Below, one piece after another: positions 35,229 through 45,168 of a stretch of DNA of 64,000 nucleotides (position 1 is the first letter of the stretch; every line of letters starts with the position of its first letter). The notes beneath the pieces were generated by a model. The model saw only the letters and a list, made by a program, of their open reading frames with translations, was not told where the DNA came from and did no database searches. The translations under genes were made by a program, and so were the position numbers. Source of the stretch: Clostridiales bacterium (GTDB lineage Bacteria; Bacillota; Clostridia; TANB77; CAG-508); assembly GCA_004554705.1 (NCBI GenBank), contig SFKS01000004.1:1-64000 (forward strand), in the 5' to 3' direction.

Positions 35229-36716
35229 TTAATTTATTTCTATTTTATCATAATCTTTTTTTGAATAATCTAAAATGTCTTTCATTTTTTTACTTTCTAT
35301 ACTAATTGGTCTTTGTATGTTTCCTTTTACAATTTCTTTTGATTTTAAATAATCTAAATCTATTGGCTTATCAAATGTAAGGTAATGCTTGAACATTATT
35401 ACTAAGCTTTCTTTTCTTGTTGTGGTTTTTAATTCCTCTTCATTATATGCAGTTCTTTTTCTAACTAATTGGTAAATTTCCTCATTTGTTTTAAAGTCTG
35501 TAAATGTCGCATCTACTACTCCAAGAGTTGTAATCGCCTTTTTGTCATGTGAAGCGTAGAATAGTAAAATATCTCCAGGTCTAATTTTCTTTATTCTAGC
35601 ATTTGTTATAAAGGCTTTTTTAATTGCATTTGCAGAGGTATTTAATGTACTATAATCATTAAATTCTAATTGCATTTCTTTTTCTGCTTCTGGGAATAAT
35701 AGTTTATGATATACTGGTTTAACAGGCAAGATGAATATGTTTTGTTTGTCAGCTTTAACAAAAGGATAAAATTCCTTTGTTTTTAGATTTCTTACAAGTA
35801 CTACTTCTTTTTCATTTTGTCCTTGACCATTGGTTGTGTTTTTATATGTAGTTTCTTTAAATCCGTATTCTTTGAATAAATCTATGAGGAAATTTTGTTT
35901 TGGAAATATTGTTACATATATTTCATTTACACCCTCTTCTACGGCTTTACTAATTATTATCTTGATAAAAGTTTCTCCTATTCTTTTTCCAGTATCAGCA
36001 ACTTTAAAAGTTGAAACTTTTATTCTATTATCTGGTTCTATGGGGTTCTCAAAGTCGTCATATTTTTCATCTTTATCTTCTTTTTTTAACATTAAAAAAG
36101 AAGTTATTTTATTTTGTTCGTTTCTGGTTACATATGCTTTTGCTTCACTCTCTTGTTTTTTTTGAAACCAATTATTAAACTCATAGTAATCTTTTCTTAA
36201 ACTATCAAAAAATTCATCCTGTACTTCTATTTTATATAGAAATTCTTCTTTTATAAATACTGGTATATCAAATTTGGGCTTTATTTCTTCTTTAAAATAT
36301 TTTAGTGCTTCTTGTATTCCAAATACCTTTTCTCCAATTCCTAATTTTACGCTTTTTTTCTTTAACTTTATGTCGTTGGATATTAAAAATGAAGCACAGT
36401 GTTGTTTTATAGCATATAAAAGTTCATTATCGATTCTATCATTTTCATTCTTAAATCCTGCCATTTTTTGAAACTCTTCTGTAGCCAAAGGTGGATCTTC
36501 TATTTTTTTATATATTCTTATTTTAGATAGAAATACATCTCGTTTTCTTTTATCTTTAATTTTTAATGCTTCAATCATTGATTTAGGGTGAATTACTATT
36601 TTATATTCAGACGAATCATATAATCTTCTAGTAAGCTCTGCAACATCCTCTTCTACTATATTGTCATCTTCCAAATAAATTAGCATATTTGTATCCAATA
36701 AAATTTTTTGCAACAT
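35229..36716 (-). CDS. PIN - GNAT - ASCH three-domain protein
   Basis: This 495-aa protein combines an N-terminal PIN-type nuclease domain (LLDTNMLIYLEDD; later DNELLYAIKQ and FLISNDIKL acidic residues), a central GNAT-like acetyltransferase (ITSFLMLKKEDKD; ADTGKRIGETFIKIII; LFKEYGFKE) and a C-terminal ASCH/PUA-like domain (KIRPGDILLFYASHDKKAITTLGVV). PIN and GNAT domains each occur as toxins, and ASCH binds RNA. The combination suggests RNA-directed nuclease or modification activity, but the function is not established here. It is followed by a separate ASCH gene. Confidence 0.8.
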   Translation of the reverse strand: MLQKILLDTNMLIYLEDDNIVEEDVAELTRRLYDSSEYKIVIHPKSMIEALKIKDKRKRDVFLSKIRIYKKIEDPPLATEEFQKMAGFKNENDRIDNELLYAIKQHCASFLISNDIKLKKKSVKLGIGEKVFGIQEALKYFKEEIKPKFDIPVFIKEEFLYKIEVQDEFFDSLRKDYYEFNNWFQKKQESEAKAYVTRNEQNKITSFLMLKKEDKDEKYDDFENPIEPDNRIKVSTFKVADTGKRIGETFIKIIISKAVEEGVNEIYVTIFPKQNFLIDLFKEYGFKETTYKNTTNGQGQNEKEVVLVRNLKTKEFYPFVKADKQNIFILPVKPVYHKLLFPEAEKEMQLEFNDYSTLNTSANAIKKAFITNARIKKIRPGDILLFYASHDKKAITTLGVVDATFTDFKTNEEIYQLVRKRTAYNEEELKTTTRKESLVIMFKHYLTFDKPIDLDYLKSKEIVKGNIQRPISIESKKMKDILDYSKKDYDKIEIN

Positions 36717-36802
36717 ATAAACCTCCTTAAAATCTTTTTTATTATATAATGTATTTTACTAAAAGTCAATAGTTTTTTCGAATTTTTGTTTGTTTTAAGT
36801 GC

Positions 36803-36834
36803 AAAAAACACCTAGATAATTCTAGGTGTTTTTT
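36803..36834. terminator. Terminator after the P-type ATPase
   Basis: AAAAAACACCTAGA / TCTAGGTGTTTTTT hairpin ten bases beyond the ATPase stop. Confidence 0.88.
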
Positions 36835-36843
36835 CATAACCTT

Positions 36844-39479
36844 TTAAAGTTTTCCCATTGCCTCTTTTTTAGGGTATATTACTTTACCAAATTTGAAGGT
36901 GTTTATTGCTTTTTGTATTTCTATTATTATTATTGGTAATATTGAAACTATTCCTACAAGTAACCATTGTGTAGAGTTTAATGGTACGCTGTCAAAAACT
37001 TGTGCTAGTTTTGGCTGAATTATTACAACTGCTTGTAATATTAGTCCTATAATTACTGCTCCTACTAGGTATAAATTGTTAAATATTCCTGTTTTGAATA
37101 TTGATTCTTCACTTTTTATATTAAAGCTGTGAACCAATTCTAATGCACTCAAATTGAAAAATGCCATTGTTCTTCCTACTTGCAATCCATATAAATTTTT
37201 TCCTAAAGCAAATGTGAATAATGTTAATGTTCCTATCATTATTCCTTCAATGATAATTTTTCCCCATAATCCTCCTGCAAATAAGCTTTCATTTACCTTC
37301 TTCGGTTTTTTGTTCATTATGTCCACATCCATTGGTTCTAATCCTAGTGCTATTCCTGGAAGTGAATCTGTAACAAAGTTTATCCATAATAATTGTATCG
37401 CTACAAATGGTGCATCAAATCCAAGTAGTAATCCAATAAACATTGTAACTATTTCTCCTACGTTTGTTGATATTGAGAAATGGACTGATTTTTTTATATT
37501 ATCATATATATGTCTTCCTTCCTTTACCGCTTCTATTATTGTTACGAAATTATCATCTGTTAAAATCATGTCTGCTGCATTTTTCGCAACATCTGTGCCC
37601 GTTTGTCCCATTGCTATTCCTATATCTGCATTTTTTAATGCTGGTGCATCATTTACTCCGGTCTCCTGTCATTGCAACAACATTTCCTTGACTTCTAAAA
37701 GCCTTTACTATTCTTACTTTATGTTCTGGTGAAACTCTTGCAAATACTGAATATTTCATTATATTTTTTTCTAATTCTTTATCTGAAATTTTATCTAATT
37801 CTTGACCTGTTATTGCTACATCTCCAAATCTTAATATTCCTAATTTTTCTGCAATTGCTTTTGCTGTTAATATGTGGTCACCTGTAATCATTACAGTTTT
37901 TATTCCTGCTCGCTTACACTCTGCAATTGCTTCCTTTACACCTTCTCGTGGTGGGTCTATCATCCCTAGTAAACCACAAAAGGTTAAATCATTTTCTAAA
38001 GTGTTGTCTATTTTATTTGGTAAAGTATCTAAATCTTTATAAGCAATTGCTATTACTCTTAATGCTCGCATTGCCATTTGTTCATTTTGTCTTTCTATCT
38101 TAGAAATTTCTCTTGTGGTTATTTGTTCTTGTCTTATTTGATTTATGTATTTTGAACATCTTTTTATCAATACATCTGGTGCACCTTTTGTAATAATCCT
38201 ATATTTCTTTCCAACCTTATGAATTGTTGTCATCATTTTTCTTTCAGAGTCAAATGGAATATCGTTTATTCTTGGCATTTCTTCATATAATCTATTTTTG
38301 TTTTCTCCGAGATTACTTGCTGCTTCAACTATTGCTTTTTCAGTTGCTTCTCCTTCTATCTTTCCATTTGATATTGAACAATCTGTACACATTGCACCTA
38401 GCCTTAAAATTTGATTTTGATTATTTCCTCCCATAGAGAATATTTCTACAACCTGCATCTTATTTTGTGTAAGAGTTCCTGTTTTATCTGATGCTATAAC
38501 TGTACTACTGCCTAATGTTTCTACTGCTGGAAGCTTTCTTATTATACTATTTTTTCTTGCCATTCTAGTAATCCCAATTGAGAGCATAATTGTAACTACT
38601 GTTGGTAATCCCTCTGGAATTGCAGCAACTGCAAGCCCTACTGATGACATAAATATTTCCATTTTTGGTATTTGTCTAAATAACCCTATAATAAAAACTA
38701 ACACACATATTGCTAGTGCAGTTATTCCAAGTTTTTTACCTACTTCTCCGTAATCTTTTTTGCAAAGGTGTTTCTGGAGCCTCATCTGTTATAATCATTT
38801 GAGCAATCTTTCCAACTTTTGTATTCATTCCTGTTTCAGTTACAATTCCTTCTGCATGTCCACTAACAGCTATAGTTGTTGAAAAACTCAAATTTTCCAT
38901 ATCTCCTAAACTTGCATTTTCTTTTATTATTCTGGTTGCATTTTTCTCTACTGGAATTGTTTCCCCTGTAAGAGCTGATTCCTCCACCTTGAAATTATAT
39001 GTATTTATAAGTCTTAAATCTGCTGGAACATAATTTCCGGCTTCTATAATAACCAAATCACCAGGAACTAGTTCTTCACTTGGTATTACCTTTATTTCTC
39101 CACCTCTTTTTACTTTTGCTTGTGGACTAGATAATTTCTGAAGTGCTTCTATTGATTTCTCTGCCTTACTTTCCTGTATTACTCCCATAATTGCATTTAA
39201 AATAACAATTCCAACAATTATTATAGAATCTATGTAATCATTACTATGTTCAAAATATGAAATACCTGCAGAAATTCCTGCACTAATAAGTAATATAATT
39301 ATCATAAAATCACTAAATTGCTTTAAAAATCTCACAACTAGGCTCGTCTTTCTTTTTTCATTAAGCTTATTTTTACCATATTGTAATTGTCTTTTCTTTA
39401 CTTCATCTTCACTTAGACCAAACTGCATATTCGTCTTTAGTTTTCTTGCTACATCTTGTACCTCCAAAGTGCACCACAT
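36844..39479 (-). CDS. Cation (Ca2+-type) P-type ATPase (two CGG +1 sites)
   Basis: With both repairs this is one 877-aa pump; without them it is three fragments. Order: N-terminal cation ATPase domain, actuator ALTGETIPVEK, phosphorylation site ASDKTGTLTQNKM, nucleotide domain, hinge, C-terminal helices. Skipping C at 38750 gives TPLQKRLGEVGKKLGITA. Skipping C at 37660 gives the invariant hinge motif MTGDGVNDAPAL. The type II pattern suggests Ca2+ or Mn2+ export. Monocistronic, with a terminator close after the stop. The precise restoration of TGDGVNDAP makes accidental decay unlikely. Confidence 0.93.
37658..37660 (-). other. In-frame CGG, +1 site 2 of the P-type ATPase
   Basis: GAC CGG AGT AAA TGA. 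Skipping C gives Gly607 of the invariant TGDGVNDAP motif. Confidence 0.95.
38748..38750 (-). other. In-frame CGG, +1 site 1 of the P-type ATPase
   Basis: TTA CGG AGA AGT AGG TAA. Skipping C gives Gly244 in KRLGEVGKKLG. Confidence 0.9.
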
Positions 39480-39544
39480 AAATCTTCACTCCTTTGTAAC
39501 TAATATATTAAATTCTATGCAAGTCCTAATAATTTTATGCAAGA

Positions 39545-39580
39545 AAAAAAAACAGGTTATAAGCCTGTTTAAATTTTGTT
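39545..39580 (-). terminator. Terminator after the prepilin-like gene
   Basis: AACAGG / CCTGTT stem with A run before and T-rich sequence after. Confidence 0.65.
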
Positions 39581-39611
39581 TTTAATTATATATGTGTTGA
39601 TATATATATAT

Positions 39612-39854
39612 TCATTTGTAACTTGTAGGACTTTTGATTATATTACCTGGTAAATAATTCCATGTTTGTATTGCTTCATCTTCCTTTTCTGCCCTGTCAT
39701 TTTCCTGTTGACTAGCTTTATCAACAGCATTTTGTGCTTTATTTATAAAATTTTTTTGTGTTATTGCTCCTAAAGAAACAGAAATTAAAATTAATAATAT
39801 TATTATAGTTACTATTAATGCCACTAATGTTATTCCTTTGTCTCCCTCTCTCAT
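39612..39854 (-). CDS. Prepilin-like secreted protein, 80 aa
   Basis: It has a short basic leader, then KGITLVALIVTIIILLILISVSLGAI, the type IV prepilin-like hydrophobic N terminus with the cleavage site at Gly, and a polar tail. Many Clostridia carry such small pseudopilin-like proteins. No pilus genes are nearby, so its partner machinery is elsewhere. Confidence 0.75.
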   Translation of the reverse strand: MREGDKGITLVALIVTIIILLILISVSLGAITQKNFINKAQNAVDKASQQENDRAEKEDEAIQTWNYLPGNIIKSPTSYK

Positions 39855-40000
39855 ACTTTTTTATTTCTCCTCTTCTATTTTTTCTTTCGATACTTTAATT
39901 ATATTCCATATTATTTTTTTGTCAATATATTTGTATAAAATTCTATCTCAATATCTGTTACTGCTAAAAAATAGCCTAATGCAGGAGTTTTATATTTAGA

Positions 40001-40057
40001 ATAAATTGAGAACCCCCGAAAAACATCATAGGCGTATCCATCGTGGGCTCAATTTAT
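40001..40057. ncRNA. Candidate structured leader upstream of leuS
   Basis: A perfect 10-bp stem ATAAATTGAG / CTCAATTTAT encloses CCC...GGG and a 29-base C/A-rich loop, 150 bases before leuS. It is not a T-box: no T-box core sequence is present. No family recognised. The rest of 39870-40190 is A/T-rich. Confidence 0.4.
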
Positions 40058-40206
40058 AATAAATATAAAAGCTCCGACGAGATTGGGCAAGAATTTAATA
40101 AATCAAGGGAAAATATCTCTTGTTTTTCTACTTTTTTGCCTTATTTACTTTATTTTTTACTAAAATTGTTATATAATATTTTCACTTTATGTTTAGGAGT
40201 GATTTT

Positions 40207-42604
40207 ATGGAATATAACCATAATGAAATTGAAAATAAATGGCAAAAATATTGGAAAGAAAACGAAACTTTTAAAACAGATATGTGGGATTTTAGCAAAC
40301 CAAAATATTATGTTTTAGACATGTTCCCTTACCCTTCTGGGCAAGGCCTACATGTTGGACATCCTGAAGGTTATACTGCTACAGATATCGTTGCTCGTAT
40401 GAAAAGAATGCAAGGATATAATGTTCTTCACCCTATGGGATGGGATGCTTTCGGACTTCCTGCAGAACAATATGCTATTCAAACAGGACATCATCCAGAT
40501 GGTTTTACTCGGTAGAAATATAGAAACATTCAAAAGGCAACTTAATATGCTTGGTTTTTCTTATGATTGGTCAAAAGAAATTTCAACTTCAGATCCAAAC
40601 TATTATAAATGGACACAATGGATTTTTAAGCAATTATTTGAAGATGACTTGGCTAAATATGTAGATATGCCTGTTAATTGGTGTGAAGAATTAGGGACTG
40701 TTCTTTCTAATGATGAAATTATAAATGGCAAAAGTGAAAGAGGGGGTTACCCTGTTATTCGTAAAAATTTGAAACAGTGGGTTATTGATATTCCAAAGTA
40801 TGCAGAAAAATTGCTAAATAATTTAGATAAGCTTGACTGGCCAGAATCTACAAAGGAAATTCAAAGAAATTGGATAGGTAAATCTATCGGTGCTAATGTT
40901 GATTTTAAACTTGCTGGAACAGATGAAAAAATTACGGTATTTACAACTAGACCTGATACTTTATTTGGTGTAACCTTTATGGTACTTTCACCAGAACATC
41001 CAATTATTGAAAAATATGCTAGTAAAATTACAAATATTAATGCTTTAAGAAAATATAGAGAACAAGCCGCACTAAAAAGTGAACTTGAAAGAACAGATTT
41101 ATCAAAAGAAAAAACTGGCGTTAAGGTTGAGGGTCTAGAAATTATTAACCCTATTAATGAAAAGCCTTTACCTATTTATATTGCTGATTATGTTATGATG
41201 AATTATGGAACTGGTGCCATTATGGCTGTTCCTGCACATGATCAAAGAGATTATGATTTTGCAAAAAAATTTAATATCCCAATTATACAAGTAATTAATG
41301 GTGGAGATATCTCTAAAGAAGCATATACTGGTGACGGAGAAATGATTAATTCTGGTTTCTTAAATGGAATTAAAACTAAGAAAGAAGCTATAGAAAAAAT
41401 GGTGGAATTGTTAGAATCAACCAAAATTGGAAAAAGTTCTATTAACTACAGACTTCGTGATTGGATTTTTGCCCGTCAAAGATATTGGGGAGAACCAGTT
41501 CCAGTGCTACATTTTGATGACCACATTGAAGCTTTACCTGATGATGAATTACCTTTAATTTTACCAGAACTTGATAATTATAGCCCAAGCAAAAAAGGAG
41601 AAGCTCCTCTTGAAAGAGCAACTACTTGGGTGAATGTTGAAAGAAATGGTAAAAAAGCTAAAAGAGAAACCTCAACAATGCCTGGTTCTGCAGGTTCTAG
41701 TTGGTATTTTTTAAGATATATTGATCCTAATAATGATAAAGCTTTTGCAGATAAAAAATTGCTTGAACATTGGATGCCTGTTGATTTATATTTAGGTGGT
41801 GTTGAACACGCTACTGGTCATTTACTATATTCAAGAATGTGGACTAATTATTTGTTTGACAAAGGTTTTGTTCCAACCGCAGAACCATTTAAAAAATTAG
41901 TTCACCAAGGTATGATACTTGGTTCAAATGGTGAAAAAATGAGTAAATCAAGGGGAAATGTTATAAATCCTGATGATATAGTTAAAACTTATGGTGCAGA
42001 TAGTTTAAGAGTTTATGAAATGTTTATGGGTCCTCTTGAAGATTCAAAGCCTTGGAGCGATTCAGGAATTGAAGGAACGAGAAGATTTTTAGACAGATTT
42101 TATAGATTGTTTAGTGATATTTCTAGAATATCTGATAAACCAAATTCTAATTTGGAGAAGGTATATCATAAGACTGTAAAAAAGGTAACAAATGATTATG
42201 AAAAATTATCTTTTAATACTGCAATCAGTCAAATTATGATATTTGTAAATAGTGCATATAAAGAAACTCTTATTCCTAGAGAATATGCAGAAGGAATTAT
42301 AAAATTATTTAATCCGATTGCTCCACACATTACAGAAGAGCTGTGGAGTATGTACGGTCATGATAAAACAATTGCATATGAAGCTTGGCCTACATTTGAC
42401 GATGAAAAAACTATTGATAGTGAAATAGAACTCCCTGTTCAAATAAACGGAAAAGTTAAAGGTGCAATTAAAATTCCTCTTGATTGTGATGAAGAAAAAG
42501 CTAGAGAATTAGCCCATAAGGAATTATGTGATTTGTTAGATGGTAAAAATATTGTAAAAGAAATTTATGTAAAAAATAAAATATACAATATAGTAATTAA
42601 ATGA
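40207..42604 (+). CDS. leuS: Leucyl-tRNA synthetase (one CGG +1 site)
   Basis: This essential class I synthetase is 798 aa with the repair. HIGH region: MFPYPSGQGLHVGHPEGY. KMSKS region: LGSNGEKMSKSRGNVI. Editing domain TTRPDTLFGVTFM, and ELPVQINGKVKGAI near the end. The 0-frame stops at residue 102 after GFTR. Skipping C at 40510 gives DGFTGRNIETFKRQL, joining the Rossmann fold to the rest. The ATG at 40207 has TAGGAG seven bases upstream. No other leuS copy is in the window. Confidence 0.94.
40510..40512 (+). other. In-frame CGG, +1 site of leuS
   Basis: ACT CGG TAG: the next 0-frame codon is a stop. Skipping C gives Gly102 and RNIETFKRQL. Confidence 0.93.
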
Positions 42605-42609
42605 AACAG

Positions 42610-42642
42610 AACAAAGAGGCAGTATAGACTGTCCTCTTTGTT
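42610..42642. terminator. Terminator between leuS and prfA
   Basis: AACAAAGAGG / CCTCTTTGTT 10-bp stem right after the leuS stop. It serves the converging prfA gene too. Confidence 0.85.
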
Positions 42643-42664
42643 TTCTTGTGTTATTTTGTGTTAT

Positions 42665-43726
42665 TTATTCTTCATTCCCTTTTAGTTTTTCTGCTCTATC
42701 TGCTGCTATTAAATTGTCTATCATCTCGTCTAAGTTTCCATTTAGAAAATTCTCCATTTGGAATATACTAAAGCCAATTCTGTGATCTGTTATTCTTCCT
42801 TGAGGATAGTTATATGTTCTTATTTTTTCACTTCTATCTCCTGTTCCTACTTGACTTTTTCTCTCATTATGTAAAGCTTCGTCTTGTTTTTGCTTTTCTA
42901 TTTCGTATATCCTTGATTTTAATAAATTCATAGCATATTCTCTGTTTTGAGTTTGCGAACGTTCGGTTTGACACTCTGCAACTATTCCTGTTGGTTCATG
43001 TATTAATCTGACTGCAGATGAGGTTTTATTTACTTTTTGTCCACCTGCACCTGATGCTCTAAAAACTTCCATTCTTACATCTGCCGGGTTTATTTCTACT
43101 TCTACATCCTCTACAACAGGTAATACTGCAACTGTAGCTGTTGATGTATGTATTCTTCCACTACTTTCTGTGTCTGGAACTCTTTGTACTCTGTGAACAC
43201 CACTTTCAAATTTTAATCTACTATAGACACCTTTTCCTGTTACCATAAAGGTCACCTCTTTGTAGCCACCCATTTCTGTTTCATTTTCATTTAAAATGTC
43301 TATTTTCCAATGCTTTGCTTCTGCATACATTGTATACATTCTAAATAATGTTCCCGCAAATAATGCTGCTTCCTCTCCTCCTGCTCCTGCTCTAATTTCG
43401 CATATAATATTTTTATCATCATCTGGGTCTTTTGGAATTAATAATATTTTAAGTTCCTCTTCTAATTCAGGAATTTTTTCTCTTAGTTCGTCCATTTCAG
43501 CCTCTGCAAGTTCCTTTAGTTCTTTATCGTTTGCCATCATTTTAGCCTCTTCAAAATCACTTTTTGCTTTCTTATATTCTCTATATTTTGAAACAACTTC
43601 TTCTAATCCTGCATGCTCCTTCATATATTTTTGCCACTCTGAAGTTCTTGAAATAACTTCTGGATCGCTAATTTTAGCTGTTAATTCATCATATCTTTTT
43701 TCTACGTCTTCTAATTTTTGTAACAT
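42665..43726 (-). CDS. prfA: Peptide chain release factor 1
   Basis: This 353-aa factor terminates at UAA and UAG. It has the catalytic loop RASGAGGQKVNKTSSAVRL and GRIHTSTATVAVLP, the anticodon-like domain region, and a long N-terminal helical domain. It is intact, with no internal shift. It is relevant here because three CGG sites are followed directly by UAA or UAG, so RF1 could compete with the shift. Confidence 0.96.
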   Translation of the reverse strand: MLQKLEDVEKRYDELTAKISDPEVISRTSEWQKYMKEHAGLEEVVSKYREYKKAKSDFEEAKMMANDKELKELAEAEMDELREKIPELEEELKILLIPKDPDDDKNIICEIRAGAGGEEAALFAGTLFRMYTMYAEAKHWKIDILNENETEMGGYKEVTFMVTGKGVYSRLKFESGVHRVQRVPDTESSGRIHTSTATVAVLPVVEDVEVEINPADVRMEVFRASGAGGQKVNKTSSAVRLIHEPTGIVAECQTERSQTQNREYAMNLLKSRIYEIEKQKQDEALHNERKSQVGTGDRSEKIRTYNYPQGRITDHRIGFSIFQMENFLNGNLDEMIDNLIAADRAEKLKGNEE

Positions 43727-43782
43727 ATATTTATCTCCTTATCTTTAAAATATTTATTTATTATATACTATTTTTAGTGAAT

Positions 43783-44349
43783 TTACAACTCTTGATATGC
43801 TTTTGATTTTAGTGAATTTTCTATTTCATCTACTCTTTTTAATAATGATATAGTTACTGGCTCAAATATTAATCTCCAATTTTTCATATTCATTTTTACG
43901 CCCTTTGCTTTTAAGCTATCTGTTACTTGCTTTATCTGTTTTTTTATTGTGGGTATAAAAGCTATTGCTATACATATCATAATGCTTATGTTCCTAGGAT
44001 TCACCTTTATGAATCTAAGCAGTGAAAATATCTTTTCTAATGCCTCTGCTAAATCCATATAACTTGTTTTTTTTGAAAAAATATATGTAATATTACATAC
44101 TAATATTAACTTTATCCCTATTCTTATGCCTGTTTCTGGATTTACTGCAATTGCATTGATAGTGATTGTCAATATAACAAATGCTATTATCCCTAAAATA
44201 TTGCCTACTTCCTCTTTTATACTTATTTTTAATGCAATAGTTAAAATTAAGTTTATTCCAATAACAATTACCGTAAAAATGTCATGTTTTATCATAAAAA
44301 TTGATACTGTATATGCTAAAAATAATATGACCTTGATTACATTTTTCAT
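43783..44349 (-). CDS. ecfT: ECF transporter transmembrane subunit EcfT-like
   Basis: This 188-aa protein has four to five hydrophobic helices, then RFIKVNPRNISIMICIAIAFIPTIKKQIKQVTDSLKAKG, the EcfT coupling-helix region. It is shorter than typical EcfT (about 260 aa). It overlaps ecfA by four bases. Together with folT it should form a folate ECF importer. Confidence 0.85.
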   Translation of the reverse strand: MKNVIKVILFLAYTVSIFMIKHDIFTVIVIGINLILTIALKISIKEEVGNILGIIAFVILTITINAIAVNPETGIRIGIKLILVCNITYIFSKKTSYMDLAEALEKIFSLLRFIKVNPRNISIMICIAIAFIPTIKKQIKQVTDSLKAKGVKMNMKNWRLIFEPVTISLLKRVDEIENSLKSKAYQEL

Positions 44350-45161
44350 ATTTTCACCTGCTCTATTATTTTTTTTACTATTGCTTCAATTGTCAATTCT
44401 TCAGGCATTATATTTATATTATTTTTTCTTAATTCATCTAAAATTCTAACAGTTGTTGGTAATTTTAAATTATATTTTTTAATTATTTCTGTTTTATCTA
44501 ATATTTCATTTCTGTCTATTTGCTCTACAATTTTGCCATCTTCTAATATTAAGATTTTATCTGCTAGCATAATTTCTTCTGTATTATTTGTTATATATAT
44601 TATTGTATATCCAGCTTTATTAAGGGCTTTTATTACATTATATACAGCCTCTTTACCTTCACTATCTATCATGGTTGTAGGTTCATCAAGTACTATGTAA
44701 GCAGGATTTACTGCTAAAACACTTGCTATTGCGATTCTCTGTTTTTGACCAAGTGATAGTTCATCTATTTCACCTATTTCTTCCTTTTTTATTTTTACTT
44801 TTTCTAAAGCCTGATTAATTCGTAGTTCTTGATTATCAAGTTCTAAATTTCTTAGTGAAAACGATAATTCGTCTTCTATATTGTTAAAAAGTATTTGATT
44901 TTCAGGATTTTGAAAAACTATTCCTATTTTTTTTCTTAGATTTATATATTCTTTTTTATCCTTTGTATTAATCTCATCAACTATTACTGAACCTTTAGTT
45001 GGTTTTATTATTCCTGATATTAACTTAGCCAAAGTGGATTTCCCTGATCCATTTTTTCCTACTATTGCAACACTTTCTCCTTGCTTAATTTCTATATTTA
45101 TATCTTTTAGTATGTAGTCTCCCTTTTTATATCTGAAATTTAGATTTTCTATTTTTATCAT
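44346..45161 (-). CDS. ecfA: ECF transporter ATP-binding subunit
   Basis: This 271-aa ABC ATPase has Walker A GKNGSGKSTLAKLI, Q-loop VFQNPENQILF, signature LSLGQKQRIAIA and Walker B YIVLDEPTTMID. It is the only ATPase in the unit, so it probably works as a homodimer, unlike EcfA1-EcfA2 pairs. Between folC and ecfT. Confidence 0.92.
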   Translation of the reverse strand: MIKIENLNFRYKKGDYILKDINIEIKQGESVAIVGKNGSGKSTLAKLISGIIKPTKGSVIVDEINTKDKKEYINLRKKIGIVFQNPENQILFNNIEDELSFSLRNLELDNQELRINQALEKVKIKKEEIGEIDELSLGQKQRIAIASVLAVNPAYIVLDEPTTMIDSEGKEAVYNVIKALNKAGYTIIYITNNTEEIMLADKILILEDGKIVEQIDRNEILDKTEIIKKYNLKLPTTVRILDELRKNNINIMPEELTIEAIVKKIIEQVKI

Positions 45162-45168
45162 TATTTTA

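Noticed and set aside
39870..40206. T-box leader for leuS
   Set aside because: The conserved T-box sequence and antiterminator are absent; only an unrelated 10-bp stem is present.
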